40,583 bases of DNA. Origin: Cyclobacterium qasimii M12-11B. Lineage in GTDB: Bacteria; Bacteroidota; Bacteroidia; Cytophagales; Cyclobacteriaceae. Position 1 is the first letter of the stretch; the number at the start of each line of letters is the position of its first letter. Under the pieces are notes generated by a model. It searched no databases. It had not been told where the DNA came from and saw only the letters and a program-made list of their open reading frames with translations. Location of the stretch: positions 1 to 40,583 of the forward strand of contig NZ_ATNM01000057.1 of assembly GCF_000427295.1 (NCBI RefSeq), given 5' to 3'. Positions 9,776 through 19,901 of this stretch are shown in pieces. The translations under genes and the position numbers were made by a program.

Positions 9776-9809
9776 AAAGGGGCTTTTCGAAAGAAAAGCC
9801 CCTTTTTTT
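9776..9809 (+). terminator. Intrinsic terminator of the susCD operon
   Basis: A 12-bp perfect stem (AAAGGGGCTTTT with AAAAGCCCCTTT) and a 6-base loop run into a seven-T tract. It lies 28 bases after the susD stop. Confidence 0.92.
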
Positions 9810-9872
9810 GCTTAAAAGAGGAGACGCCGTTTGCCTATTTTGCCTTAAATTGCCAAAAAACTATAAGTGCCT

Positions 9873-10949
9873 ATGAAATTTCCCAATTCAGAGATTGTTA
9901 AATGTTTGTACTTTATTTTGATATTGGTGGCATTTGGATCCTGCACAAAAAATGTCTCCATAACGAGACTGATGCCAGCAGAGATCAATGTTCCGAATAA
10001 AGTGCAACGTTTACTCATCGTAGACAGGACAAAACCTGAAAATCAGGGAGTCGCCATTATTGAGGGAATTCTTACGGGTGAGATGCCTTTTGAAGTGAAA
10101 AATGCCATTGATGGCACTTTGGCTTCCATTCACCAAGAGCTAAATACTTCCCCCCGATATGAAATTGTACGGGCGAATGAAAGACTAATAGGAGGACTTT
10201 TTTCGCAAACTTTCCCTGCACCCCTTAATCGGGAAATGATCAGAAGCCTTTGCGATCGATATGAAGCGGATGCTGTATTGACTTTAGAGAAGTTCAGTTC
10301 GGATTTTGTAATCACAGATAAAAAGGTCACGATCAAGAAAAAAATTGGAAAAGATGAGAATGCCAAAACCATTGAAGTACCCGGAGTATTAGTGGAGGGA
10401 CTGGCATCCGTACAGGTTGGCTTTAGGTTGTATGACCCTGAAAGTGGTAATATCTTGGATCAGCATGACATGGGAAAAACCAATTCTTGGTCAGCTGAAG
10501 CAGAAACAAAAGCTAAGGCTTTGCTGCTTCTAATCGAAAAAGCCCAAGCCACCAGGTATGTAGGTCAAATGGCTGGTGCAGCTTATGCCAGACGAATCGC
10601 CCCTATGTACATCGACATCAACCGTACTTTTTATGCGAAATCAAAGAAGTTCCCAGCCTTAGAAAAAGGAGCACGCTTTGCAGAAGTCAATGAATGGGAA
10701 CAAGCCATCCAAAGCTGGCAAGCTGGTCTATCCCTTCCGGGAGATGAAAAGACTTATGGCAAGCTTTGTTACAATATCTCTTTGGGCCATGAGGTTCTTG
10801 GGGATTTGTTGTTGGCCAAGGATTGGGCCGCGAGGGCTTATACGGAGTACGGCTTTAAGGCAGGAAGAACTTATGCCAAGGAGCTCGAACAAAGAATGAT
10901 GGAAGATGCATTGCTAAATCAGCAACTAGGGAATTCTTCGGATCAGTAA
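9873..10949 (+). CDS. DUF6340 family lipoprotein
   Basis: The start at 9873 gives MKFPNSEIVKCLYFILILVAFGSC; an in-frame ATG two codons earlier (9867) is also possible. The FGSC lipobox marks a lipoprotein. The mature protein (about 335 residues) matches DUF6340: LMPAEINVPNKVQRLLIVDRT, then the EVVRANE-like boundary EIVRANERLIGG, and CDRYEADAVLTLEKFSSD. The C-terminal third, with repeated Ala-rich helices (WEQAIQSWQAGL, LLLAKDWAARAYTEYG), looks like TPR-type packing. The family's function is unknown. It follows the susCD terminator by only some 60 bases but is probably a separate transcript. It converges on metE, and a shared GC-rich hairpin lies between them. Confidence 0.8.
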   Translation: MKFPNSEIVKCLYFILILVAFGSCTKNVSITRLMPAEINVPNKVQRLLIVDRTKPENQGVAIIEGILTGEMPFEVKNAIDGTLASIHQELNTSPRYEIVRANERLIGGLFSQTFPAPLNREMIRSLCDRYEADAVLTLEKFSSDFVITDKKVTIKKKIGKDENAKTIEVPGVLVEGLASVQVGFRLYDPESGNILDQHDMGKTNSWSAEAETKAKALLLLIEKAQATRYVGQMAGAAYARRIAPMYIDINRTFYAKSKKFPALEKGARFAEVNEWEQAIQSWQAGLSLPGDEKTYGKLCYNISLGHEVLGDLLLAKDWAARAYTEYGFKAGRTYAKELEQRMMEDALLNQQLGNSSDQ

Positions 10950-10953
10950 AAAT

Positions 10954-11012
10954 AAACCCGGATGGGGCAGTTGGCTGGATCAAATCTTAGCCATCGCCCC
11001 ACCCGGGTTATA
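10954..11012. terminator. Large GC-rich hairpin between convergent genes
   Basis: Outer arms AACCCGG/CCGGGTT (10955-10961, 11003-11009) enclose a further TGGGGC/GCCCCA pair and a GGCTG/TAGCC pair. The flanks are AT-rich on both sides, so it could end transcription from either strand. Confidence 0.6.
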
Positions 11013-11074
11013 TATTATCTAGTGGTTTAGCAGTTAGCCACTTAGGTGACTGCAGCCTTTATTTTGAACTTATA

Positions 11075-13400
11075 TTAAACCAATTCACTAGGAGATTTTT
11101 CCATTGCCCTTAATTCTTTGGCAGCTTCTACCATAAGTTTCAGGGCTTTTTCTGTTTCGTCCCATTGTCTGGTTTTTAAGCCACAGTCTGGATTAACCCA
11201 AAGTTGGGCGGTTGGAATCACATCTTGTGCCTTTTTTATCAGCTGTACCATTTCAGATTTGGTAGGTACTCTTGGTGCATGGATGTCATAGATGCCAGGC
11301 CCAATTTCATTCGGATACTTGAAGTCTGCAAAGGCATCCAAAAGCTCCATTTGTGAGCGAGAACATTCGATGGTAATCACATCAGCATCCATGGCAGCAA
11401 TACTTGGCATAATGTCATTAAATTCTGAATAACACATGTGGGTGTGAATTTGGGTAGCATCGCTGACACCAGAAGAGGTCAATCTAAAGGCTTCAACAGC
11501 CCAGTCGAGATAGGCTTCCCATTCCGATTTCCGCAATGGAAGTCCTTCCCTTATAGCTGGTTCATCAATTTGTATGATTTTGATTCCTGCGCTTTCAAGA
11601 TCCGTTACCTCATCCCTAATCGCCAGTGCAATCTGTCGGCAGGTTTGGGAGCGAGGTTGATCATTGCGGACAAAAGACCATTGAAGGATGGTAACAGGTC
11701 CTGTCAACATGCCTTTTACACGTTTTTTGGTTAAAGATTGGGCATAAGATGACCAGAAGACCGTCATTGGTGCAGGGCGGAAAACATCTCCATAAATGAT
11801 AGGTGGTTTTACGCATCGGCTACCATAGCTTTGCACCCAGCCAAATTGGCTGAAGGTGAATCCTGCTAGTTGTTCGCCGAAATATTCCACCATGTCATTT
11901 CTTTCATACTCTCCATGTACCAAGACATCCAACCCAATTTCCTCTTGTTTTCGAATGACTTTTTCAGTGGCCTCTTTTAACAAGTTTTCATACGTTTTCG
12001 CGTCAATAAAACCTTTCCTAAACTGTGACCTCCATTTTCTAACTTCTCCTGTTTGTGGAAAGGAGCCAATGGTGGTAGTTGGTAATGCGGGTAGTTTTAG
12101 CAACTTTTGCTGCAAGGTTTTTCTTGACGCATAACGGCTGTCTCTTTTATCATCGGAAGGAGAGATGGAAGCCACCCTTAATTTTACGGTTTCATTGTGG
12201 ATGAGACTTGAGTTTTCTCGACTAGCAATGGCTGCCTTGTTTGTTTCAAGCTCCAGTAAGGTGTCTTTATGAGGATTTGGTAAAGACAATTCCTGCAGTA
12301 ATACCACCTCTTTTAATTTTGTTTGGCAAAAGCTATCCATTGCTTGATCTCTGGTAGAAGAATTCCTTCTTGGGTTTCAGCTTCCAGGTCATAAGGGACA
12401 TGCAACAAGGAGCATGAAGGTGCAAGCATAATCCTCTCTTTACCTATACTGTTAATGACTTTGCTGATGACCTCAAGTGATTTGTTAAAGTCATTTTTCC
12501 AAATGTTTCGACCGTCTACAAGGCCTAAAGAAAGGCTTAACTTTTCGGGGATTTGTAGCAATATTTCTTCCAATTGCGCTGGATTACGTACCAAATCCAG
12601 GTGAAGTGCGCAGATAGGAAGCGACAAGGCCAGTTTAATATTGTCATTTAAGCCTTCAAAATAGGTGGCAAGAAGGATTTTCAACTTAGGGAAAGCCTTT
12701 CTAATGCTCTGATAGACGAATTGAAAAGCTTCTTTTTCCTTATTGTTGAGGTCAAGACCCAAAAATGGTTCATCAAATTGAACCCAATCCGCACCATTTG
12801 TTTCCAGGTCTTTTAAAATTTCCAGGTAGACAGGGAGTAAATTATGGATAAGGTCAATTTTATCAAATCCGCTTGTTTTTCTTTCCCAAGCAATAAATAA
12901 GTGACAGGACCGATTAGAACTGGCTTGGCATTAATGCCTTTTCTTTTGGCTTCTTTAAACTCATCTACAACCTTGGTGGAATGATAATTAAACCCTTGTT
13001 TTTCAGTAAATTCAGGTACCAGATAATGGTAATTTGTATCAAACCATTTGGTCATTTCCATAGCGGTAATGTCCAGTCCATCTTTTTGGTATCCTCTTGC
13101 CATGGCAAAATAATGGTCCAATGGGCTAATGTTTGGATTTTCTAGCAGAGGAAGGTACCTCTCTGGAATAGCCCCTACCATGAGGGACATGTCAAGCACC
13201 TGATCATAGAAAGAGAAGTCATTGACCGGAATAAGATCAATCCCAATGGCTGCCTGGGTTTTCCAATTCTGGAATCGGATTGCTCTTCCTGCCTCGGCAA
13301 GTTCTTCTGATGAAATTTTGCCTGACCAATATTGCTCGCAGGCTTTTTTGAGTTCTCTTTTGCTACCGATTCGCGGATAGCCAAGAATGTGCGTTTGCAT
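11075..13400 (-). pseudogene. metE: Cobalamin-independent methionine synthase MetE, two frameshifts
   Basis: MetE makes methionine by moving a methyl group from methyltetrahydropteroyl-triglutamate to homocysteine, with zinc and without B12. The gene lies in three frames. The N-terminal piece (MQTHILGYPRIGSKRELKKACEQYWSG) runs from 13400 to about 12876. The second covers DLIHNLLPVYLEIL through [17 protein letters not shown], and the third is the catalytic C-terminal barrel. Zinc ligands are visible there: HTHMC (His and Cys), ITIECSRS (Glu) and NPDCGLKTR (Cys). Adding one A to the run mirrored at 12876-12880 and one at 12317-12320 restores about 775 residues, the normal MetE length. Both joins then read smoothly (LLLGKEKTSGFDKI, IAFAKQKLKEVVL). 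A cobalamin riboswitch lies upstream. Sequencing error is more likely than true decay. Confidence 0.93.
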
Positions 13401-13595
13401 GTTCTTTTAACTTTTAAATTAATAAAATGAGTTAAAAGCCCTTTGCGTTATTTCGTAATTGCTAGGAGAAAAGAAGGGAGGGTAGATTTAGGAAGTTACC
13501 AAAAAAGACACAATTATCCCTGGGAAAACAATTGATTTTAAGATGATAACACCGAACCTGACATCACGCTTCGAATCGCGAAAGCATTGTCAATT

Positions 13596-13770
13596 CGAAA
13601 CAGGCAGGTCTCCTGACTTGTAACATTTTTACCTTCCTTCCCATTCTTAATTCAAGAACAGTGGATTTGCTAAGGGTAAAAACCTTTGTAGTTACTTACA
13701 GTTGCGCGACAGTTCGTGATTCTCACACGATTCCCTATTAATTCACGTTAAGTAAAGCCTATTTCGGTTG
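13596..13770 (-). ncRNA. Cobalamin riboswitch upstream of metE
   Basis: Read on the minus strand, the region has the class landmarks in order: GGGAATCGTGTGAGAATC, CTGTCGCGCAACTGTAAGT (the B12-box core, 13694-13707), and AGTCAGGAGACCTGCC (13603-13619). CGAAA (13763-13767) and TTTCG (13596-13600) can close the P1 stem. It ends about 200 bases before the metE start. When B12 is present this element should shut down the B12-independent enzyme, which is the known logic for metE in many bacteria. Confidence 0.93.
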
Positions 13771-14085
13771 ATGAAGAAATAATAAAAGAACTTATTGAAC
13801 TCAAATGTAGGACAGATTAATCACATTTCCTGCAACAATGGTAAAATGGCAGGGAAAAAGTAGGTTTTGAAGTGTTTTTAAAAAGTAATAATAAAGCCAA
13901 AATGAATGGTGAAAACTACCTCCAGGGCTTTGTAAACCTGATTTTCAGATTAACAACCTACCGGTATTCCCTGCAAAAATAAAAGCCGTAAAATGGGACC
14001 ATGCAATAGGATTGCTATTGCATGGTTCTGGTAAGCAAAAAAGGAGAGGACTCAGTATTAGAACCTCAAAAACAGAAGTTGATAA
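13771..14085. other. Intergenic region between the riboswitch and the propeller gene
   Basis: About 315 bases, AT-rich. It should hold the metE promoter (minus strand), which I could not place. It also holds the strong hairpin that ends the propeller operon. Confidence 0.5.
13996..14028 (-). terminator. Hairpin after the PSD1/DUF1501/propeller operon
   Basis: A 12-bp perfect stem (ACCATGCAATAG with CTATTGCATGGT) with a 5-base loop extends by two more pairs. It lies just downstream of the last operon gene. Only a weak T-run (CCCATTTTA on the minus strand) follows it. Confidence 0.6.
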
Positions 14086-15153
14086 TTACACCCGATGTAA
14101 TTTGTAGGGATATACACCATCAGCATTCCATTGGCAAACATATAAATTCTTGTCCTTATCCAAACAGACATCATGGCAATGTTTGAAGACAGGCAGTTCC
14201 TGAAGCATCAGTTCTAGTTTGCCATTTTTATAGACAGGTTCTGTGCCTCCAGGATTGGAAACCACCTTGTTGTTTTTGTCCAAAATGGTTACAAAACCTT
14301 TGTTTAGGAGCATATTATAATTGCCTTCTTCCATTCCAAAACATACCCCTGAATACAAGTTTTCACCATCTAAAACAGGACGGCTCATAAAAGCACCCGG
14401 TAGGTAATGATCTTCCAGGTACTCACCAGCTAAAGTGAATCGTTTGAAGGTATTCTTAATCCTTGCAGAGCAAAGTAGGGTAGGGTTGTTAGGATCTCTA
14501 TAATCAATGGCTACCCCATGGGCTTGTTTGAATTTGTCGGGCTGAAGAAAACTGTCTCCTCCAAATTTTCGAATAAATTGGCCAGTCTGATCATACTGTA
14601 GGATAAATTGAGAGCCATAACCATCGGCTACATAGATATCACCATTTGGGCCTATAGCGGTTTCTGTAGGTCGGTAATAAGCATGTTCGGTATAGGTGCC
14701 AATCTTGGAAGGGTGCTCCAGCTCCATTAGGATTTTACCATTCATGGTGCATTTCACAACCTTTCCTAAGCCAACATCTGTTATAAATAAAAATTCTTCG
14801 CCTCCCTCTTCTGAAATGGTCAAACCATGTGCTCCAGAAAAGTTCAAGGTCCAGGTATCCAGAATATTGCCTGAGGTGTCATAGATCAAGATATTGTTTT
14901 TTGGATGGTCCGTTAATAAAATCAGTCTGTTGTTTTTATCAAGGACCATTTCATGGCAGTTGTTTACAGGGTGACTGTTGCTATTGGCTTTGCTCCAGTC
15001 TCTTTCTACCCTGTATTTGAAGTCACCATGCCCCAAAATATCCTTCTGGATTTGTGCTGAATTTGAATTGATATTGAAAAGTGGCAATCCGGTAGTGAAA
15101 ACTGCGCCGCCACTTGTGATAGTTGTTTGAATGAATTTTCTTCTTGAATACAT
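14086..15153 (-). CDS. Secreted NHL-type six-bladed beta-propeller protein
   Basis: This 355-residue protein starts MYSRRKFIQTTITSGGAVFTTG, a twin-arginine-like signal, so it is probably exported folded. The rest reads as repeated NHL blades: HEMVLDKNNRLILLTDH, GAHGLTISEEGGEEFLFITD, TETAIGPNGDIYVADGYGS, QAHGVAIDYRDPNNPTLLCS and HDVCLDKDKNLYVCQWNADG. Members of this group resemble the propeller of peptidylglycine lyases, but the lyase active site cannot be confirmed here. The gene is last in a three-gene operon (10 bases after the DUF1501 gene), so it likely works with the PSD1 and DUF1501 proteins, perhaps as a binding or sensing part. Function is otherwise unknown. Confidence 0.85.
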   Translation of the reverse strand: MYSRRKFIQTTITSGGAVFTTGLPLFNINSNSAQIQKDILGHGDFKYRVERDWSKANSNSHPVNNCHEMVLDKNNRLILLTDHPKNNILIYDTSGNILDTWTLNFSGAHGLTISEEGGEEFLFITDVGLGKVVKCTMNGKILMELEHPSKIGTYTEHAYYRPTETAIGPNGDIYVADGYGSQFILQYDQTGQFIRKFGGDSFLQPDKFKQAHGVAIDYRDPNNPTLLCSARIKNTFKRFTLAGEYLEDHYLPGAFMSRPVLDGENLYSGVCFGMEEGNYNMLLNKGFVTILDKNNKVVSNPGGTEPVYKNGKLELMLQELPVFKHCHDVCLDKDKNLYVCQWNADGVYPYKLHRV

Positions 15154-15162
15154 GAATTGTTA

Positions 15163-16626
15163 TTATACCAATAGTTCTTTGATTACCTGTCCGTGGACAT
15201 CTGTAAGTCTAAATCTTCTGCCTTGATGTTTGAATGTGAGCTTCTCATGGTCTATGCCCAATAAATGCAGCAAGGTGGCCTGGAAGTCATGTACATGAAC
15301 AGGGTCTTTAGCCACATTATAGCTAAACTCATCCGTTTCTCCGTACACCATTCCTTTTTTTACACCAGCCCCAGCCATCCACATAGTAAAGCATCCTGGG
15401 TGATGGTCTCTACCATAATTGTCCGCAGTGAGTCTTCCTTGAGAGAAGCTTGTTCTCCCAAATTCTCCACCCCATACAACCAAAGTGTCTTCCAAAAGTC
15501 CCCTTTGTTTTAGGTCTTGGATCAAACCTGCTGTGGCCTGATCTGTGCTTAATGCTTGTCGCTTGATACCACTTGGTAAGCTACCATGTTGGTCCCAGCC
15601 CATGTGGTACAATTGGATGAATTTCACATCTCGTTCGGCAAGTTTTCTAGCCTGAAGGCAATTGGAAGCATAGGTGCCAGGAATTCTAGCATCCTCTCCA
15701 TAAAGCTCATAGATATAGTCCGGCTCTTTGCTGGTATCTACTGCTTCAGGTACAGAGTTTTGCATTTTATAGGCCATTTCATATTGGCTGATCTTGGACT
15801 GAATTTCCGGATCCTGCCACAAATCAAACTGGTGCTCATTTAGCTTACCGATATGGTCCAGGGCACGACGCCTGTCGTGGTCATGTACCCCATGCGGATT
15901 ATTCAGGTACAAAACAGGATCTTTGCCCGAGCGAAATTGAATCCCCTGATGATGGGAGGGTAGAAATCCGTTTCCCCAGGCGGTGGAGTTTAGTGGCTGT
16001 GATCCGGGGCTTTTAGAAAGTAAAACCACAAAATTGGGCAAATTTTCATTGTCACTTCCCAAACCATAACTCAGCCATGATCCGATAGATGGTCTACCAC
16101 TTAATTGGGAACCTGTTTGCATAAACATGACGGCAGGTTCGTGGTTGATGGCGTCGGTGATCATTGATTTGACGATGCAAAGATCATCTACCACTTTGGC
16201 TGTGTGGGGAAAGATTTCACTAACCCATGCACCTGAATCTCCATATTGCTTAAAATCAAAAATTGATTTCACCAGTGGAAAAGTAGATTGATCGGCTACC
16301 ATGCCAGAATTTCTCTGGGTTCCCTGAACGGATGGGGGGATTTCCTTTCCATGCCATTTTTCCAGTGAGGGTTTGTAGTCAAAAGTTTCGATCTGCGAAG
16401 GCCCTCCCGATTGGAAAAGATATATCACTCTTTTGGCTTTCGCTGGAAAGTGCGTACCCGTAGATAGGCCCTGTGGTTTATAGAGTCCAGAGCTGTCCGG
16501 AACTCCGGCAAACCCTGCATTTTGACCAATTAGGCTGGATAGTGCAATGGCTCCAAAGCCCAATGAAGTCTTTTTCAAAAAGCCACGTCTTGTCTCTCCG
16601 AATTTGTTTATGTCGTTCTCGTTCAT
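15163..16626 (-). CDS. DUF1501 protein with twin-arginine signal
   Basis: This 487-residue protein has the twin-arginine motif TRRGFLKKTSLGFGAIALSS near residue 13, so it is exported by Tat. DUF1501 proteins have an alkaline-phosphatase/sulfatase-like fold. Visible family signatures are VIYLFQSGGPSQIETFDYKP, GSWLSYGLGSDNENLPNFVVL, MGWDQHG, LVVWGGEFGRTSFSQG, and GRDHHPGCFTMWMAGAGVKKG. The RDHH and GWDxH histidines and aspartates probably bind metal. The family is nearly always encoded next to PSCyt1/PSD1 proteins, as here, with an 8-base gap to that gene. The pair is abundant in Planctomycetes and marine Bacteroidota and is suspected to act in polysaccharide breakdown, but no reaction has been proved to my knowledge. 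Confidence 0.92.
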   Translation of the reverse strand: MNENDINKFGETRRGFLKKTSLGFGAIALSSLIGQNAGFAGVPDSSGLYKPQGLSTGTHFPAKAKRVIYLFQSGGPSQIETFDYKPSLEKWHGKEIPPSVQGTQRNSGMVADQSTFPLVKSIFDFKQYGDSGAWVSEIFPHTAKVVDDLCIVKSMITDAINHEPAVMFMQTGSQLSGRPSIGSWLSYGLGSDNENLPNFVVLLSKSPGSQPLNSTAWGNGFLPSHHQGIQFRSGKDPVLYLNNPHGVHDHDRRRALDHIGKLNEHQFDLWQDPEIQSKISQYEMAYKMQNSVPEAVDTSKEPDYIYELYGEDARIPGTYASNCLQARKLAERDVKFIQLYHMGWDQHGSLPSGIKRQALSTDQATAGLIQDLKQRGLLEDTLVVWGGEFGRTSFSQGRLTADNYGRDHHPGCFTMWMAGAGVKKGMVYGETDEFSYNVAKDPVHVHDFQATLLHLLGIDHEKLTFKHQGRRFRLTDVHGQVIKELLV

Positions 16627-16634
16627 GGCGCTTA

Positions 16635-19600
16635 TTATCTTATGGTATACCCTTCAGTGGTATTCATTATTCCATTAATTACGGTAGCCAATGAGGCTAC
16701 CCGAACTGGGTCTAGCGAACTGTCTAGCGGTTTACTGCCTGTACTAAGGTAGGCCATTGCATCACTTTTATTCAGACCAAAGCGTTCTTCTTCTTCCTGA
16801 TAAAATTGTTGAATAATCTCCATTTCCTGGGCGTCAGCTTGTCTGCCTGTACTCAATTTAAAGGCCTTGGCCAGTTGCTCTTCAGGGCGATATTCTTTCA
16901 TGAGTTTTTCTGCTGCCACTCTTGCTGCTTCTACGAATTGTGGGTCATTTAATAAGACCAGGGCTTGTAATGGCGTACTCGTTTCTGTTCTCCTCACCTT
17001 ACACTCTGACCTGTCGCTTACATCAAAGATCATCATAGACGGTGGCCCCGAAGTTCTTTTCCAAATCGTGTACAAGCTTCTTCTGTAAAGTCCGTCACCA
17101 GGTTCTTGTAAATACCTGTACCTCCAGGATTTGGTAGTAATTTCATCCCAAAGCCCTTCCGGTTGATAGGGGTATGCACTTTCGCTAGCTGTATTTTGCG
17201 CAAGCAATCCACTTATGGAAAGGGCGTTGTCCCGGACCATTTCTGCCGTCATCCTAAAACTTGGCCCTCTGGCCAGAAGAAGGTTGTCGGGGTCTTCTTC
17301 CAATAAGTCTGGACTGTTTTTGGAAGATTGCTGGTAAGTGGCAGACATCACAATGAGTTTATGCATCTTTTTGATGTCCCAGCCAGATTCTCGGAAAGTA
17401 ACCGCTAACCAGTCCAGTAGCTCAGGATGAGAAGGCATGCTTCCTTGATTTCCAAAGTCATCAGAAGTAACAACCAATCCTTTTCCAAAATGCATCTGCC
17501 AGATTCTATTGATAAATACGCGGGCAGTCAAAGGGTTGTCAGCATCAAAAAACCACTTGGTTAATCCCAATCGATTTTTTGGCCATTTTTCATCGTAGTG
17601 AAGAACTGGTTCAGGAATGCCCGGTTCAACTTGTTCCGTAGGAGCATTGTACATTCCTCGGTCTAGAATAAATGTAGGTCTGGGTTTCTCCAGATCCCCC
17701 ATTACCATTATTTCTTTGATGTCTGTTGTTGTTTTAGCCCGTTCTTTTCGTAAATCTACCATCGATTTCCTTAGGCCATTGGCTTCGGGATGGTCAGATT
17801 TAAATAGGTAATCAGCGACCAATTCTTTGGCGTTCTTATCTCCTTTTGATGAAATAGAGGCTTTAGCTTTTTCTGGATTGGCATCATATAGTACCTCCAA
17901 AGCAGTTAACTCCTGATTATATATTTTCAATTCATCCAGTCCACCATTGAGGAAGGTCTTCATTTTATCCCTTACCCCCAATACAAAGCCTCGGAATCCG
18001 TAGGTGTGAATGTCTGGCTTAAATAGAATGGATTTATATATATTGTCTGCGGAAACGGTCACTGGTACTTTTTCTCCATTGAGGTAAATACCGACGCCAT
18101 CAGCTTTTCCCAATCCATTATAAGTAATGGTGAGGTCTGTCCATTCTTTTGCCGGGATCGCTGCGACTGTTTTTACCTGGATGGCATTGTCTGGCCAGCT
18201 GTAGGCCATGATAAAGTTAAGTTTATTGTCTTCCAGAAATAGGGAATAACCTTTTAACCCAAGGCGAATATCCTCACAGTGGGTAAATATTACTGTCTCA
18301 TTATAAAGGGTGTCTGGAAAAACAGAAAGGCTTACGGAGAAAGGATCCGTCTGGTCAAACCAGCCTACTTTATCCGGTAAGCTCAATGTGGTGTAGTCAT
18401 TGATGAAAATACCCTTTCCGGCAGTACCATCTTTAATTACTGGTTCTTTGATCAATGCTGCTCCAGATTGATTGGTCTTTCCAGGGCTTTTAAAGGTGGT
18501 TTTATTGCTTGCTGGAAGCATTGTCTCAAAACTGTAAGCTGCTACAAGTTTAGAGGAAAGACTTTTTTGGATTTTGCCTGGTAGATCGGCCTCTTTTAAA
18601 GACTGCTTTTCAACTTCCTGATCAGCTACTTTTCGCAAATCGTCCAAATGCGTTTCCTTGGACTTAATCTGACTGTCTATGTAATTTAAAATCTTGTCCT
18701 GTTCTTCATTTGTGAGTAATAGTGCAGGTCCTGGCACTTGTCCTGGTCCGTATACTGCTGTTCCCAATTCATTTGTACTGTTAAAAAAGGCTGACAATTG
18801 GTAGAAGGACTTTTGACTTATCGGATCATATTTATGGTCATGGCAGCGGGCACATTCCATACTTAATCCCATGATGGCTTTTCCAACAGTGGAGGTACGG
18901 TCAGCTACATATTCTGCTCTGTACTCTTCGAAAACGATACCGGCTTCAGAATTCTTTTTATGAAGGCGGTTAAAGGCTGTTGCCAAAATGCTCTCTTGCG
19001 TTGGGTCTTCAATGAGGTCTCCCGCCAGTTGCCAGGTGATGAACTGCTCATAGGACATGTTTTTGTTAAAAGCCCGAATTACCCAGTCCCGATAAGGACT
19101 AAAGTCCCTGTGTTTGTCGTCCAAATAGCCATCTGAATCGGCGTATCGGGCCACATCCATCCAGTCTGCTGCCATTCGTTCGCCATAAGCTGCAGAAGAA
19201 AGCAATCTGTTGACTAACTTCTCGTAAGCCTCTGGGTCATCATTTGCCACAAAACCTTCTATTTCTTGAAGAGAGGGTGGTAGACCTGTAAGGTCAAAAC
19301 TTACCCGGCGGATAAGGTTTTCTTTGCTGGCTTTTTCTGCCGGCTTTCGATTGCTGGTTTTTAATTTTGCAGCTACAAAATGATCGATTTCGTTATTGGC
19401 CCAATTTTCCTCAGTGATGGCAGGGATACTTGGTGTCTCAGGTTTGATAAATGACCAATGAGGCTTGTATTTTGCGCCTTGTTCGATCCATTTGGTTAGC
19501 GTAGCAATTTCTGCTACACTAAGGCTAAGGTTTGATTCAGGTGGAGGCATCAATAACTCCTTGTCTTCGGTTAAGATTCTGCTTACGACCTCACTTTTAC

Positions 19601-19901
19601 CTGGTTTTCCCGGTACAATGGCATAATGACTGGCATTGCTCTTTAAGCTGGCATATGCAAACTCCTCCAAATCTAGTCTTAAATCCGCTTCCTGATTGGC
19701 TGCATCAGGTCCATGGCAGGCATAGCATTTGTCTGATAATATGGGCTTGACATGATAATTAAAATCTATGGCTTCAGGCAGGTCTTTATAGGCCAATTCA
19801 ATGGCTTCTGGCTTCTCCCAGCCACAACCTACCAAGAAGGGCAGGAGTGAAAGCAAAGAAAAGGTTGACCTGTATATTATTTTGGGTATGACTTGTGTCA
19901 T
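16635..19901 (-). CDS. PSCyt1-DUF1549-LamG-DUF1553 lipoprotein
   Basis: This 1088-residue surface or periplasmic protein leads the operon. A lipobox (LVGC, Cys26) predicts a lipoprotein. Domains in order: PSCyt1 with a haem-type CYACH motif (Cys59, Cys62, His63) in DFNYHVKPILSDKCYACHGPD; DUF1549 (from NEIDHFVAAKL) with a second CARCH motif; a LamG/concanavalin-like domain around residues 465-660 (FSVSLSVFPDTLYN, DLTITYNGLGKADGVGIYLNGEKV); and DUF1553 (NPLTARVFINRIWQMHFGKGLV to SDRSECKVRRTETSTPLQALVLLNDPQFVEAAR). The LamG part suggests glycan binding. The two CxxCH sites suggest haem and electron transfer, so it may support an oxidative step on a carbohydrate. This last point is inference. Confidence 0.92.
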   Translation of the reverse strand: MTQVIPKIIYRSTFSLLSLLPFLVGCGWEKPEAIELAYKDLPEAIDFNYHVKPILSDKCYACHGPDAANQEADLRLDLEEFAYASLKSNASHYAIVPGKPGKSEVVSRILTEDKELLMPPPESNLSLSVAEIATLTKWIEQGAKYKPHWSFIKPETPSIPAITEENWANNEIDHFVAAKLKTSNRKPAEKASKENLIRRVSFDLTGLPPSLQEIEGFVANDDPEAYEKLVNRLLSSAAYGERMAADWMDVARYADSDGYLDDKHRDFSPYRDWVIRAFNKNMSYEQFITWQLAGDLIEDPTQESILATAFNRLHKKNSEAGIVFEEYRAEYVADRTSTVGKAIMGLSMECARCHDHKYDPISQKSFYQLSAFFNSTNELGTAVYGPGQVPGPALLLTNEEQDKILNYIDSQIKSKETHLDDLRKVADQEVEKQSLKEADLPGKIQKSLSSKLVAAYSFETMLPASNKTTFKSPGKTNQSGAALIKEPVIKDGTAGKGIFINDYTTLSLPDKVGWFDQTDPFSVSLSVFPDTLYNETVIFTHCEDIRLGLKGYSLFLEDNKLNFIMAYSWPDNAIQVKTVAAIPAKEWTDLTITYNGLGKADGVGIYLNGEKVPVTVSADNIYKSILFKPDIHTYGFRGFVLGVRDKMKTFLNGGLDELKIYNQELTALEVLYDANPEKAKASISSKGDKNAKELVADYLFKSDHPEANGLRKSMVDLRKERAKTTTDIKEIMVMGDLEKPRPTFILDRGMYNAPTEQVEPGIPEPVLHYDEKWPKNRLGLTKWFFDADNPLTARVFINRIWQMHFGKGLVVTSDDFGNQGSMPSHPELLDWLAVTFRESGWDIKKMHKLIVMSATYQQSSKNSPDLLEEDPDNLLLARGPSFRMTAEMVRDNALSISGLLAQNTASESAYPYQPEGLWDEITTKSWRYRYLQEPGDGLYRRSLYTIWKRTSGPPSMMIFDVSDRSECKVRRTETSTPLQALVLLNDPQFVEAARVAAEKLMKEYRPEEQLAKAFKLSTGRQADAQEMEIIQQFYQEEEERFGLNKSDAMAYLSTGSKPLDSSLDPVRVASLATVINGIMNTTEGYTIR

